Assembly (NCBI GenBank): GCA_001769195.1
Contig: MEOK01000033.1
Coordinates: 1-59,479, forward strand
Direction of reading: 5' to 3'
DNA: 59,479 nt
Origin: Bacteroidetes bacterium GWF2_40_14
Lineage (GTDB): Bacteria > Bacteroidota > Bacteroidia > Bacteroidales > UBA932
Below the pieces are notes generated by a model. It was not told where the DNA came from and ran no database searches. It saw only the letters and a list, made by a program, of their open reading frames with translations. Each line of letters opens with the position of its first letter. The first letter of the stretch is position 1. The translations under genes and the position numbers were made by a program. Below, piece after piece: positions 14,375-23,555 of the stretch.

Positions 14375-17194
14375 ATGTCAAACCAAAATCCTGAACAAAT
14401 AGCAAGAGATCATATAGACAAGCAATTAACTGCTTGTGGCTGGATAATTCAGGGAATTAAACAGGTTAATCTTCATGCCGGTATTGGGGTTGCAGTTAAA
14501 GAATATTTAACTGATGTCGGACCTGCAGACTATGTCCTATTTGTAGATGGTAAACCTTGTGGGGTTATTGAAGCCAAACGGAAGGAGGAAGGGCACCGGA
14601 TTAGTATTCACGAAGATCAATCTGAAGGATATGCGATGGCGAAACTCAAACATCTGAAAAATGAACCTTTGCCTTTTGTGTATATCAGTACCGGCGAAAT
14701 TACTCAGCTTACAGACTTTACTGATTCCAAACCCAGGGGTAGAGAAGTGTTTTGTTTTCATCGTCCGGATACTTTGAGAGATTGGCTCAAAAAAGACAAG
14801 TCGCTTAGAACAAGATTACACGACTTGCCTGTCTTGCAAACTGCCGGGCTTCGTGAATGCCAAATCATTGCTATCAACAAACTGGAAGATTCATTTAAAG
14901 AAAACCGCCCCAGGGCCTTGATACAAATGGCTACCGGTTCTGGAAAAACCTTTACTGCCATTACCTTCATATATCGTTTACTTAAATTTGCTAAGGCAAA
15001 ACGAGTTTTATTTTTGGTGGACACAAAAAATCTGGGAGAACAGGCCGAGCAAGAATTTATGTCCTTCGTGCCAAATGACGACAACCGCAAGTTTACCGAA
15101 CTATACAGCGTTCAGCGCTTAAAATCGAATTACATAGCTACAGACAGCCAGGTGTCTATCAGCACCATTCAACGGTTGTACTCTATTTTGAAAGGAACAG
15201 AATTAGAAGAGAGTGAGGAAGTAGTAAATCCTAACGAAATAAAATACCAACCCAAGGAAATTCCTCCAGTCGAATACGACCCGAAAATGCCCGTTGAGTT
15301 TTTCGACTTTATTGTAATTGATGAGTGCCACCGTAGTATTTACAATCTTTGGAAACAAGTTTTAGAATATTATGATGCTTTTGAAATCGGCTTAACCGCC
15401 ACACCCGACAAACGAACAATCGGCTATTTCAACCAAAACATGGTGAGTGAATATTCACACGAAATGGCTGTGGCCGATGGTGTAAATGTTGGTTTTGATG
15501 TGTTTATTATTGATACCAAGGTAACACAGCAAGGTGCTACGCTCTGGAAAGGTGAATATATTGAGCATCGTGAGCGTTTGAGTCGGAAGAAAAGAATGGA
15601 ATTGCAGGATGAAGATGAAAATTATTCGTCAAAACAATTAGATAATGATGTGGTTAATCCAAATCAAATTAGAACTATCATCAGAACTTTCAAGGAAAAT
15701 TTACCCGTCATATTCAATGACAGATTTGACAAAAACGGAAATTTTGAAGTGCCTAAAACATTGATTTTTGCCAAAACCGATAGCCACGCTGACGACATAA
15801 TCAAAATTGTTAGAGAAGAATTTGCAGAAGAAAACCGTTTTTGCAAAAAGATAACTTATAATTCCGAGAAAGACCGGAGGGATGCTGATGACCACATCAT
15901 TGAAAAGGGAGAAGACCCAAAAAACACTCTGGCTCAGTTTCGCAACAGTTATCACCCGCGTATTGCAGTAACGGTGGACATGATTGCCACTGGAACGGAT
16001 GTCAAGCCCTTGGAATGTCTTGTCTTCATGCGTGATGTAAAAAGCCGAAACTATTTTGAGCAGATGAAAGGGCGCGGTACTAGAACTATTACATTGGACA
16101 ATTTGAAAAAAGTAACACCTACCGCTCAATTTACCAAAGACCATTTTGTGATTATTGACGCTATAGGCGTAACCAAAAGTTTGAAAACCGACAGTCGTCC
16201 ATTAGAGAAAAAACCGGGTGTACCGTTGAAAGATTTGCTGCAAGCAGTGGCAGTGGGAGCAAGAGATGAAGAGTTATTTACTTCATTAGCCAACCGACTA
16301 ACTCGATTAGATAAACAAATTACAGAAAAAGAAAAAAAGCAATTCACAGAAAAGGCAAATGGTAAAAGTGTTTCTCAGGTTGTGAGAGAATTGCTGAATG
16401 CTTTTAACCCTGATGTCCTGGAAGAAATCGAAACCAAGGTAAAAACTGAAAAAGCGGGCGCACCCCTTGTCGATATTAAAGCGGCCATTAAAGAAGAAAC
16501 TGAAAAACTTCAGAACGAGGCAGCCAAAGTCTTTACCGGCGAACTTAACGAATATATTGAAAATGTCCGCAGGGCGCATGAACAACGCATAGACCTGACC
16601 AACCCCGATGAAGTTACAAATATTGGTTGGGACAAAGGCAACAAAAACAACGCAAACGAACTTGTGAAGGATTTCGCCGAATGGATGGAACAAAACAAAG
16701 ATGAACTTCTGGCTTTGCAGATTTTTTACAACCAACCGTTCCGCAGACGCGAGCTCACCTACACGATGATAAAAGAAGTTCTCGAAAAACTTCAAAATGA
16801 CAAACCCTCACTTGCCCCAATGCATGTGTGGCGAGCTTACGAAGCTTTGGAGCAATGCAATGGCTCGCCCCGCAACGAACTCACAGCTATTGTTTCTCTG
16901 ATTCGCAAAGTAAGTGGTCTGGACACCACTCTCACCGCGTACGACAAAACAGTGGACAAAAACTTTCAGAATTGGGTATTTAAAAAACAAGCCGGAACCA
17001 CCAAGTTTAACGAAGAACAAATGCAGTGGCTGCGCATGATAAAGGATTATGTGGTAAATAGCTTCCATATTGAAAAGGATGATTTTGATTTAAACCCCTT
17101 CAACGCACAAGGAGGTTTGGGCAAAATGTGGCAACTGTTTGGAGAGCAGACAGAGGAGATTATTAATGAACTTAATGAAGTTTTAGCAGCTTAA
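14375..17194 (+). CDS. hsdR: type I restriction endonuclease subunit R (EcoEI-like)
   Basis: The motor/nuclease subunit of a type I restriction complex: it translocates unmodified DNA with ATP and cuts at a distance. The N-terminal nuclease domain shows the PD-(D/E)XK pattern around ADYVLFVDGKPCGVIEAK (about 50-68). Superfamily 2 helicase motifs follow: Walker A MATGSGKT (about 186-193), DECH box (about 316-319), GLTATP, and MIATGTDVKPL with QMKGRGTRT near 540-570. The C-terminal 200 residues fit the EcoEI_R_C domain that contacts HsdM/S. 939 residues is a full-length type IB HsdR. It is the first gene of a six-gene co-directional unit; tcmP begins 15 nt after it. Confidence 0.95.
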   Translation: MSNQNPEQIARDHIDKQLTACGWIIQGIKQVNLHAGIGVAVKEYLTDVGPADYVLFVDGKPCGVIEAKRKEEGHRISIHEDQSEGYAMAKLKHLKNEPLPFVYISTGEITQLTDFTDSKPRGREVFCFHRPDTLRDWLKKDKSLRTRLHDLPVLQTAGLRECQIIAINKLEDSFKENRPRALIQMATGSGKTFTAITFIYRLLKFAKAKRVLFLVDTKNLGEQAEQEFMSFVPNDDNRKFTELYSVQRLKSNYIATDSQVSISTIQRLYSILKGTELEESEEVVNPNEIKYQPKEIPPVEYDPKMPVEFFDFIVIDECHRSIYNLWKQVLEYYDAFEIGLTATPDKRTIGYFNQNMVSEYSHEMAVADGVNVGFDVFIIDTKVTQQGATLWKGEYIEHRERLSRKKRMELQDEDENYSSKQLDNDVVNPNQIRTIIRTFKENLPVIFNDRFDKNGNFEVPKTLIFAKTDSHADDIIKIVREEFAEENRFCKKITYNSEKDRRDADDHIIEKGEDPKNTLAQFRNSYHPRIAVTVDMIATGTDVKPLECLVFMRDVKSRNYFEQMKGRGTRTITLDNLKKVTPTAQFTKDHFVIIDAIGVTKSLKTDSRPLEKKPGVPLKDLLQAVAVGARDEELFTSLANRLTRLDKQITEKEKKQFTEKANGKSVSQVVRELLNAFNPDVLEEIETKVKTEKAGAPLVDIKAAIKEETEKLQNEAAKVFTGELNEYIENVRRAHEQRIDLTNPDEVTNIGWDKGNKNNANELVKDFAEWMEQNKDELLALQIFYNQPFRRRELTYTMIKEVLEKLQNDKPSLAPMHVWRAYEALEQCNGSPRNELTAIVSLIRKVSGLDTTLTAYDKTVDKNFQNWVFKKQAGTTKFNEEQMQWLRMIKDYVVNSFHIEKDDFDLNPFNAQGGLGKMWQLFGEQTEEIINELNEVLAA

Positions 17195-17209
17195 TTATAT
17201 GATACGATT

Positions 17210-18103
17210 ATGAAAAGTATTTTGGAAGAGCCAGAGGTAAAATGGGGTGGTACTTGGACTGAAATAAAACTAGATGCTTTTGCTAAATATGTTTCTGCAT
17301 ATTTGAACATTATGAGAAAGAATACTTACTGGAAAACCATATATTTTGATGGTTTTGCTGGTAGTGGAGAAAGAAAAACAAGAGATGTTTCGCCTCTTTA
17401 CCAGCAGTTAATGATAACCGAACAAGAAGAGAAATTATATAAGGGTGCTGCAGAAAGAGTTTTGACACTTCCAAATAATCTTTCATTTGACTATCATTAT
17501 TTTATTGATGCAAAAGAAGACTCACTAAAAAAATTAGAAAATAAACTTTCTGAACTCCAGAAAACTAAAAAATATCCTTTTAAATTTTGTCCAGGAGATA
17601 GTAATCAATGGCTATTAAAATTAGCCCAAGCCATGAAAGAAAACAAAAATAGTTATGCATCATTGGTTCTACTCGACCCTTTTGGAATGCAAATTAACTG
17701 GGAATCTATTGAATCCCTACGAGATACTAGAACTGACATATGGATACTTGTACCGACAGGTGTAATTGTAAACAGATTATTGGATAAAAGTTGTAATCTT
17801 ACTCACTCACACAAACTTCAGTCTTTTTTTGGACTAAGTGAAGATGAAATAAAACAGGCTTTTTACTATAAAGAATCTCATTTAACATTATTTGGTGAAC
17901 AAGAAGCTACATTAAAAGTGACGAAGCCAATTGAGAAAATTGCAAAACTATATGCACAAAGATTAAAAACTATTTGGACTTATGTTACAGAAGAACCTTT
18001 ACGCTTAGAAAACTCAAAAGGTGTTCCAATTTTTCATTTCGTTTTTGCTTCTAATAACCAAAGTGCGTTAAAAATTGCGAAACAAATTATTAAAAGTGTT
18101 TAA
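17210..18103 (+). CDS. tcmP: three-Cys-motif partner protein TcmP
   Basis: TcmP proteins are always found next to a three-Cys-motif (DUF5131/Gp37-Gp68) protein; their biochemical role is unknown, but the fold is probably a methyltransferase-like Rossmann domain. Visible: an EEPEVKWGGTWTEIKLDAF start, YFDGFAGSG (motif I-like, about 44-52), SLVLLDPFGMQINW (about 157-170) in the position of a motif IV, and a C-terminal alpha/beta region. 297 residues. The partner gene starts 2 nt downstream. Finding the pair inserted between hsdR and hsdS suggests a role in the same defence unit. Confidence 0.88.
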   Translation: MKSILEEPEVKWGGTWTEIKLDAFAKYVSAYLNIMRKNTYWKTIYFDGFAGSGERKTRDVSPLYQQLMITEQEEKLYKGAAERVLTLPNNLSFDYHYFIDAKEDSLKKLENKLSELQKTKKYPFKFCPGDSNQWLLKLAQAMKENKNSYASLVLLDPFGMQINWESIESLRDTRTDIWILVPTGVIVNRLLDKSCNLTHSHKLQSFFGLSEDEIKQAFYYKESHLTLFGEQEATLKVTKPIEKIAKLYAQRLKTIWTYVTEEPLRLENSKGVPIFHFVFASNNQSALKIAKQIIKSV

Positions 18104-18105
18104 TT

Positions 18106-18831
18106 ATGGCTAGTACAAAAATTGAGTGGACAGAAAGCACCTGGAACCCCATTACAGGTTGCACCAAAATATCTTCGGGTTGTAAATTTTGTTATGCCGA
18201 AGTAATGGCTCTGCGACTTAAGGCCATGGGACAAGAAAAGTATAAGAATGGCTTTGAACTTACCTTACATCCAGATGTAATAAATGAGCCTTATACATGG
18301 AAAAAAGGGAAAATGATTTTCGTAAATTCCATGAGTGATCTGTTTCACGAAAAATTACCGATTGAATACATCCAGCAGATTTTTAAAGTAATAAAAGAAA
18401 ACCCGCACCATGTATTTCAGGTTTTAACAAAGCGTGCTGATATATTAAGATACTACGACAGCGAAGGGTGGTTGGAATGGCCACACAATCTCTGGATGGG
18501 CGTTACTGTTGAAAATAAAGATGTAATGGGCCGTATCGAGAATTTAAGAAATACAGGAGCAAGAGTTAAATTTTTATCCTGTGAGCCGCTTTTAAGTTCG
18601 TTGCCGGATATGAATTTACAAGGCATTGATTGGGTAATTGTTGGAGGGGAAAGTGGTAGAACTCCACGACCAATGAAAGAAGAATGGGTGCTTGGCATAA
18701 AAGAACAATGCCAAAATGCAAATGTCGCCTTTTATTTTAAGCAGTGGGGCGGAACAAATAAAAAGAAAGCAGGAAAAATGCTTGAGGGGAAAGTATATAA
18801 TGAAATGCCAGTAATTATTGAAAGTATTTGA
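18106..18831 (+). CDS. DUF5131 / phage Gp37-Gp68 family three-Cys-motif protein
   Basis: 241 residues. The N-terminal WNPITGCTKISSGCKFCYAE contains C-x6-C-x2-C (residues 19, 26 and 29 approximately), a radical-SAM-like iron-sulfur cluster motif. It continues with MSDLFHE, VLTKRAD, WMGVTVEN and LSCEPLL, then WVIVGGESG, the regular strand pattern of this family, which resembles a radical SAM barrel. The partner TcmP is encoded immediately upstream. hsdS starts at the base after the stop codon. Substrate unknown. Confidence 0.9.
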   Translation: MASTKIEWTESTWNPITGCTKISSGCKFCYAEVMALRLKAMGQEKYKNGFELTLHPDVINEPYTWKKGKMIFVNSMSDLFHEKLPIEYIQQIFKVIKENPHHVFQVLTKRADILRYYDSEGWLEWPHNLWMGVTVENKDVMGRIENLRNTGARVKFLSCEPLLSSLPDMNLQGIDWVIVGGESGRTPRPMKEEWVLGIKEQCQNANVAFYFKQWGGTNKKKAGKMLEGKVYNEMPVIIESI

Positions 18832-20007
18832 ATGATAAAAAACATTAACATTCCAAAGCATTGGCAAGTAAAGATTTTGGGAGAAGTCTGCGAAATTAAA
18901 AGTGGAAAGAATCAGTCAAAAGTCATAAATCCCAATGGAAAATATCCAATTTATGGAAGTAGTGGAATTTTTGGTTACGCTGATGAATATATATGCTCTG
19001 AAGGAACCACTATAATTGGTAGAAAGGGTACAATAAATAGTCCAATATATGTAAAAACAAAGTTTTGGAATGTTGATACAGCTTTTGGATTGTGTTCCAA
19101 AGAGGGTCTTAATGGTAAATTCTTATATTATTTCTGTAGAGGTTTTAATTTTCATAAACTGGATAAAAGTACGACAATTCCAAGTTTATCAAAGAGAGAT
19201 TTACTTTCTATTGATATTCCTATTCCACCACTCAATGAACAACTGGCAATAGTATCCAGAATTGAAGAACTTCTAAGCGATTTAGAAAATGGGAAACAAC
19301 AACTGCAAACAGCTCAACAGCAGTTAGAAATCTATCGCCAGAGTTTGTTAAAGTGGGCTTTCGAAGGAAAACTCACAAATAAAAATATTAAAGATGGTGA
19401 ATTGCCGAAAGGTTGGAAATTGAGGAAAATTTCAGAATTATCCAATGTTGTTAGAGGTGGCTCCCCAAGGCCAGCAGGAGACCCAAAGTTTTATGATGGC
19501 AAGATTCCTTTTCTTAAAGTGAGAGATATAACAAAAAATAGCAATGCTTTCATAACAACTTTTGAATATACAATCAAGGAAGCAGGATTGTATAAGACAA
19601 GGCAAATCAGACCAAATACTTTATTGCTTTCAAATAGTGGTGCAACATTAGGAGTTCCTAAAATCTGTATGATTGATGCAACAATGAATGACGGTATTGC
19701 GGCTTTCTTAGATTTAGATGAAAGAAGTAATCTGTATTTGTATTATTTCTGGCTGAGCAAAACAAGAGAACTTAGAAATATTAACATGGGTGCTGCACAA
19801 CCAAACTTGAATACAGATATTATTAAGAATTATTTTGTGCCTTATTGTTCATTTGATGAACAAAAACTCATCGTTGACGAATTAGAAAGCAAACTCACCG
19901 TCTGTGACAAAATTGAAGAAACAATAAGTCAAAGTTTGCAACAAGCAGAAACACTAAAACAAAGCATCTTAAAGAAGGCTTTTGAAGGGAAACTAACTAA
20001 ACAATAG
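18832..20007 (+). CDS. hsdS: type I restriction-modification specificity subunit S
   Basis: Determines the bipartite target sequence for HsdM and HsdR. Two target-recognition domains are visible: TRD1 (about 8-145) and TRD2 (about 190-345), each followed by a conserved helical spacer; the first contains LAIVSRIEELLSDLENGKQQ and KWAFEGKLT, the second LIVDELESKLTVCDKIEE and KKAFEGKLT. 391 residues is normal. Translation starts directly after the DUF5131 stop codon. The two AFEGKLT-encoding repeats could allow recombination between specificity genes, but no second hsdS is in the window. Confidence 0.93.
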   Translation: MIKNINIPKHWQVKILGEVCEIKSGKNQSKVINPNGKYPIYGSSGIFGYADEYICSEGTTIIGRKGTINSPIYVKTKFWNVDTAFGLCSKEGLNGKFLYYFCRGFNFHKLDKSTTIPSLSKRDLLSIDIPIPPLNEQLAIVSRIEELLSDLENGKQQLQTAQQQLEIYRQSLLKWAFEGKLTNKNIKDGELPKGWKLRKISELSNVVRGGSPRPAGDPKFYDGKIPFLKVRDITKNSNAFITTFEYTIKEAGLYKTRQIRPNTLLLSNSGATLGVPKICMIDATMNDGIAAFLDLDERSNLYLYYFWLSKTRELRNINMGAAQPNLNTDIIKNYFVPYCSFDEQKLIVDELESKLTVCDKIEETISQSLQQAETLKQSILKKAFEGKLTKQ

Positions 20008-20048
20008 TGATATGAGAGCCCAAATAAATGTAAAATCAAAAAATATAT

Positions 20049-21986
20049 ATGGATCTAAGTAATATTTATTCTTTACGAAAGAATTTTACAATTGTCGCTC
20101 TCACAGGTCGCACCGGCTCTGGGTGTACTGAATTCGCAGAGAGTTTATCCAAAGGATTTGTAGATAATATTGATATCTATCCAAAACCTGTTAGTTTTGG
20201 TTATGATCATAATGTATACAGAAAATATAGGATAATTTATAATTACGCATATAAAAACTTTCAACCATTTGAAATTATTAATTATAGAGATATTCTATAT
20301 GCATTTATTCTAAAAAGTGGTTACAGGAGATTTATCTCTTTTTTAGACTCTATTTCCTTAAAAGAAGAGTTTAAAAAATCAAATTTCAAAGTGAAAACAA
20401 ATTTTAGAAACGAAATTGAAAAGTTAAGTAAGTTGGAGGAACGTTTTGATATCTTAACAGCAGAAGCAGAAGATGTTATAACAGACAAGACCAAAAGTAA
20501 TGACGATTTAGAAAAATTGTATATATTTATTAAATCACCTAATTTCAAAAAGACTTGTATAGAACTGAGTGATATTCTTCAATCTGAATCTATTATTAAA
20601 AGGAACAAAACTCTTCAAATAATTTCTAATAATTTGAGAAAATCTGGAGATCCTTATAACGAGACTGCTATAGATTCCAATAGCATTTTCATTATTGCTG
20701 AAGTTATCAATGATTTAATTAAATCAATCAGAAAAAGAAATGTGGAAAAAGACACAAAAATTGTGATTGACACTCTCAGAAATCCATTAGAAATAATGTT
20801 CTTTCGGCAGCGGTTTTCTGCATTTTACACTTTTGCAATACACCGCACTGATGATAGTAGAGAAAGGGAAATAAACCTGAGATTCAAAGGTAAAGAGAAA
20901 AAAGATATAGCTATATTATTGGACGAAGAACATTCTGGAGCTAAATCTGCAGAGTTTTATAAACAAAACGTGTCTCAATGCATTCAAAATGCTGATATAC
21001 ATATAGCCTTTATTACTAAAGCTGATGCCAAGGACATGAATACAAAAAGAATTCAAAAAAAAGAAATCGTAACTCCATATTATTCATGGGGAATGCAATT
21101 ATTGAAATACGTAACGCTTATTGATCATCCTGGTATTATTACACCATCAGCAGAAGAGAGATGTATGCAACTTGCATATACTGCAAAATATAATTCAGGT
21201 TGTATTTCAAGGCAAGTAGGAGCTGCTATTACAGATGAATTCTACTCAATGAAGGCCATAGGGTGGAATCACACACCAGAGGGACAAGTTCCCTGTAGCC
21301 TTAGGAACGCAGAAGATCTAATTTATATGAAAAATGATAAAGCGGCCTTTACACCATTTGAAAGGAAGGAGAAAAAATTTAGAGAAGCTCTGAACTACAA
21401 CTACCAAAATTGTATAAATCAATCAAGAGAATTATTAAAGGGACGAAATGTAAGCTACTGCTTTAAATCATTAATAAATTCATATTCTGACGGAAAAAAC
21501 CAAGTACATACTCGGTCTTTACATGCTGAAGAAAGTGCATTCTTACAAATCTCAAAATTTGGTGGCATTGGTATAAAGAATGGAAAATTATTTACAACGG
21601 CAAGTCCTTGCGAATTATGTTCAAAAAAAGCTTATCAACTTGGTATTAAAGTTATATACTATATTGATCCATATCCTGGTATATCAAAAAGTCACATTTT
21701 GGAGGCAGGGAGAAAAGAAAGAAATCCAAAAATCAGACTTTTCGAAGGTGCTATTGGGAACGCCTATCACTGGTTATATGAACCAATTATGACATACAAA
21801 GACGAATTATCATTGATTTTCGATTTTGAGATTAAGGACTTAACAAAACAATATCAAGAAAAGAACAATATTCTAAATATTGAAAATCAAATGTTAGAAT
21901 CAAAAGTTAAAAAATTAGAATTAAAAATAAAGAAGTTCGAATCAACCAATAAAAAAGATCCGATGAAATTCAAAAATAAAATATGA
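20049..21986 (+). CDS. AvcD-like anti-phage (deoxy)cytidylate deaminase with P-loop domain
   Basis: The N-terminal domain begins with FTIVALTGRTGSGCTEFAES, a P-loop (about 17-29) in which Cys26 stands where Walker A has Lys, as in a nucleotide kinase-like fold; the middle region is helical and charged. The C-terminal domain is a zinc-dependent cytidine/dCMP deaminase: HAE at 492-494 and PCxxC with C521 and C524. This two-domain layout matches AvcD/dCTP-deaminase defence proteins, which deplete deoxycytidine nucleotides during phage infection. The last 40 residues are coiled coil. The gene sits between hsdS and hsdM and overlaps hsdM by 4 nt. Only 41 nt separate it from hsdS, too little for an AvcI-like inhibitory RNA. 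Confidence 0.85.
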   Translation: MDLSNIYSLRKNFTIVALTGRTGSGCTEFAESLSKGFVDNIDIYPKPVSFGYDHNVYRKYRIIYNYAYKNFQPFEIINYRDILYAFILKSGYRRFISFLDSISLKEEFKKSNFKVKTNFRNEIEKLSKLEERFDILTAEAEDVITDKTKSNDDLEKLYIFIKSPNFKKTCIELSDILQSESIIKRNKTLQIISNNLRKSGDPYNETAIDSNSIFIIAEVINDLIKSIRKRNVEKDTKIVIDTLRNPLEIMFFRQRFSAFYTFAIHRTDDSREREINLRFKGKEKKDIAILLDEEHSGAKSAEFYKQNVSQCIQNADIHIAFITKADAKDMNTKRIQKKEIVTPYYSWGMQLLKYVTLIDHPGIITPSAEERCMQLAYTAKYNSGCISRQVGAAITDEFYSMKAIGWNHTPEGQVPCSLRNAEDLIYMKNDKAAFTPFERKEKKFREALNYNYQNCINQSRELLKGRNVSYCFKSLINSYSDGKNQVHTRSLHAEESAFLQISKFGGIGIKNGKLFTTASPCELCSKKAYQLGIKVIYYIDPYPGISKSHILEAGRKERNPKIRLFEGAIGNAYHWLYEPIMTYKDELSLIFDFEIKDLTKQYQEKNNILNIENQMLESKVKKLELKIKKFESTNKKDPMKFKNKI

Positions 21987-23470
21987 GCAACAACACATCT
22001 TCAATAGTTTCCAAAGTCTGGTCTTTCTGTAATCCCCTTCGCGATGTCGGTGTGGGTTATGGCGATTATCTGGAACAACTTACTTACCTGCTGTTTCTGA
22101 AAATGGCTGATGAATACAGCAAGCCTCCCTATAACCGACAACTGAATATCCCAAAGGATTTCAATTGGGAGAGCCTTACAAACAAGAAAGGGGCCGAATT
22201 GGAATTGCATTATGCTAAGTTGCTTCGGGAGTTAAGCATACAAAAAGGTATTTTGGGACAGATATTCACCAAGAGCCAAAATAAAATTCAGGATCCGGCA
22301 ATGTTGGCCAGGGTAATTGATATGATTGATAGCGAAAACTGGTTGGTGATGGGGGCAGATGTCAAAGGCGATATTTACGAAGGATTGCTGGAGAAAAATG
22401 CAGAAGACGTAAAAAGCGGTGCTGGACAATATTTTACACCAAGGGCTTTGATTCGTGCTATGGTAGAATGTGTCCAGCCCCAACCAATGAAAACCATTGC
22501 CGATCCTGCTTGTGGCACAGGTGGTTTCTTTCTGGCTGCCTATGATTATTTGGTAAAAGAACACAAGTTGGACAAAGATCAAAACACCTTTTTGAAACAT
22601 TCCACCTTTTTCGGGAATGAAATTGTGGCTGGAACAAGGCGTTTGGCTTTGATGAATTTGTTTTTGCACAACATTGGCGATATAGATAGCGATAACTTTA
22701 TTTCTCCTGCCGATGCATTGATCGCAGCTTCTCCAAAGACATACGATTATGTTCTGGCAAATCCTCCATTCGGTAAAAAGAGCAGTCAAATCTTTACAAA
22801 TGAAGAAGGAGAATTGGAAAAGGATGAACTGACCTATAATCGTCAGGACTTTTGGGCAACTACCAGCAATAAGCAATTAAATTTTGTTCAGCATATTCGC
22901 TCTATGCTTAAAACGACTGGAATTGCTGCTGTTGTTGTCCCAGATAATGTATTGTTTGAAGGCGGAGCAGGGGAAGCGGTCCGCAAAAAGCTTATGGAAA
23001 CTACCGATCTGCATACTATTCTCCGTTTACCTACAGGAATATTTTATGCTAATGGGGTAAAGGCTAATGTGATTTTCTTCGACAACAAACCTGCAAGCAA
23101 AGACCCTTGGACAAAGGAAATCTGGGTATATGATTACCGGACAAACATTCATCATACATTAAAGAAAAATCCTTTAAAAACAGATGATCTCAAAGATTTT
23201 ATTGTTTGTTTCAACCCAACTAACCGGCACAAACGCAATGAAACCTTTAATGCAGAAACCAACCCAGAAGGCCGTTGGAGAATGTTTCCCTACGAAGAAA
23301 TAATCTCCCGCGACAAAACCAGTTTAGATATCACATGGCTCAAAGACAAATCACTTGCAGACCTCGATAATCTTCCCGACCCCGATGTTATTGCAGAGGA
23401 TATCATTGAAAATTTAGAGGCAGGTTTAGAGAGCTTTAGAGAAATAATGAGAACATTGAATACCAAATAG
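21983..23470 (+). CDS. hsdM: type I restriction-modification DNA methyltransferase subunit M
   Basis: N6-adenine methyltransferase of the type I complex. The N-terminal HsdM_N helical domain (about 5-130) contains DVGVGYGDYLEQLTYLLFLK. Motif I ADPACGTGGFF (about 172-182) binds S-adenosylmethionine; motif IV NPPFG (about 259-263) is the adenine-specific catalytic loop. 495 residues is normal. It is the last gene of the unit, overlapping the deaminase gene by ATGA. No terminator is obvious after it; a truncated gene on the other strand begins 85 nt downstream. Confidence 0.95.
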   Translation: MSNNTSSIVSKVWSFCNPLRDVGVGYGDYLEQLTYLLFLKMADEYSKPPYNRQLNIPKDFNWESLTNKKGAELELHYAKLLRELSIQKGILGQIFTKSQNKIQDPAMLARVIDMIDSENWLVMGADVKGDIYEGLLEKNAEDVKSGAGQYFTPRALIRAMVECVQPQPMKTIADPACGTGGFFLAAYDYLVKEHKLDKDQNTFLKHSTFFGNEIVAGTRRLALMNLFLHNIGDIDSDNFISPADALIAASPKTYDYVLANPPFGKKSSQIFTNEEGELEKDELTYNRQDFWATTSNKQLNFVQHIRSMLKTTGIAAVVVPDNVLFEGGAGEAVRKKLMETTDLHTILRLPTGIFYANGVKANVIFFDNKPASKDPWTKEIWVYDYRTNIHHTLKKNPLKTDDLKDFIVCFNPTNRHKRNETFNAETNPEGRWRMFPYEEIISRDKTSLDITWLKDKSLADLDNLPDPDVIAEDIIENLEAGLESFREIMRTLNTK

Positions 23471-23555
23471 TCAATGTCTGATAATTGCGTTTAAATATTA
23501 CCTGATAGTGTAATTACCACGCAGTTATTTTTGTTTACAAAGCAAGCCTCGACAG

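Noticed and set aside
16307-16795. 162-codon minus-strand frame inside hsdR
   Set aside because: Shadow of the hsdR reading frame; Phe-rich composition and no independent features.
22232-22876. 214-codon open frame on the minus strand inside hsdM
   Set aside because: It is antisense to strongly conserved methyltransferase motifs and has no promoter or recognisable product.
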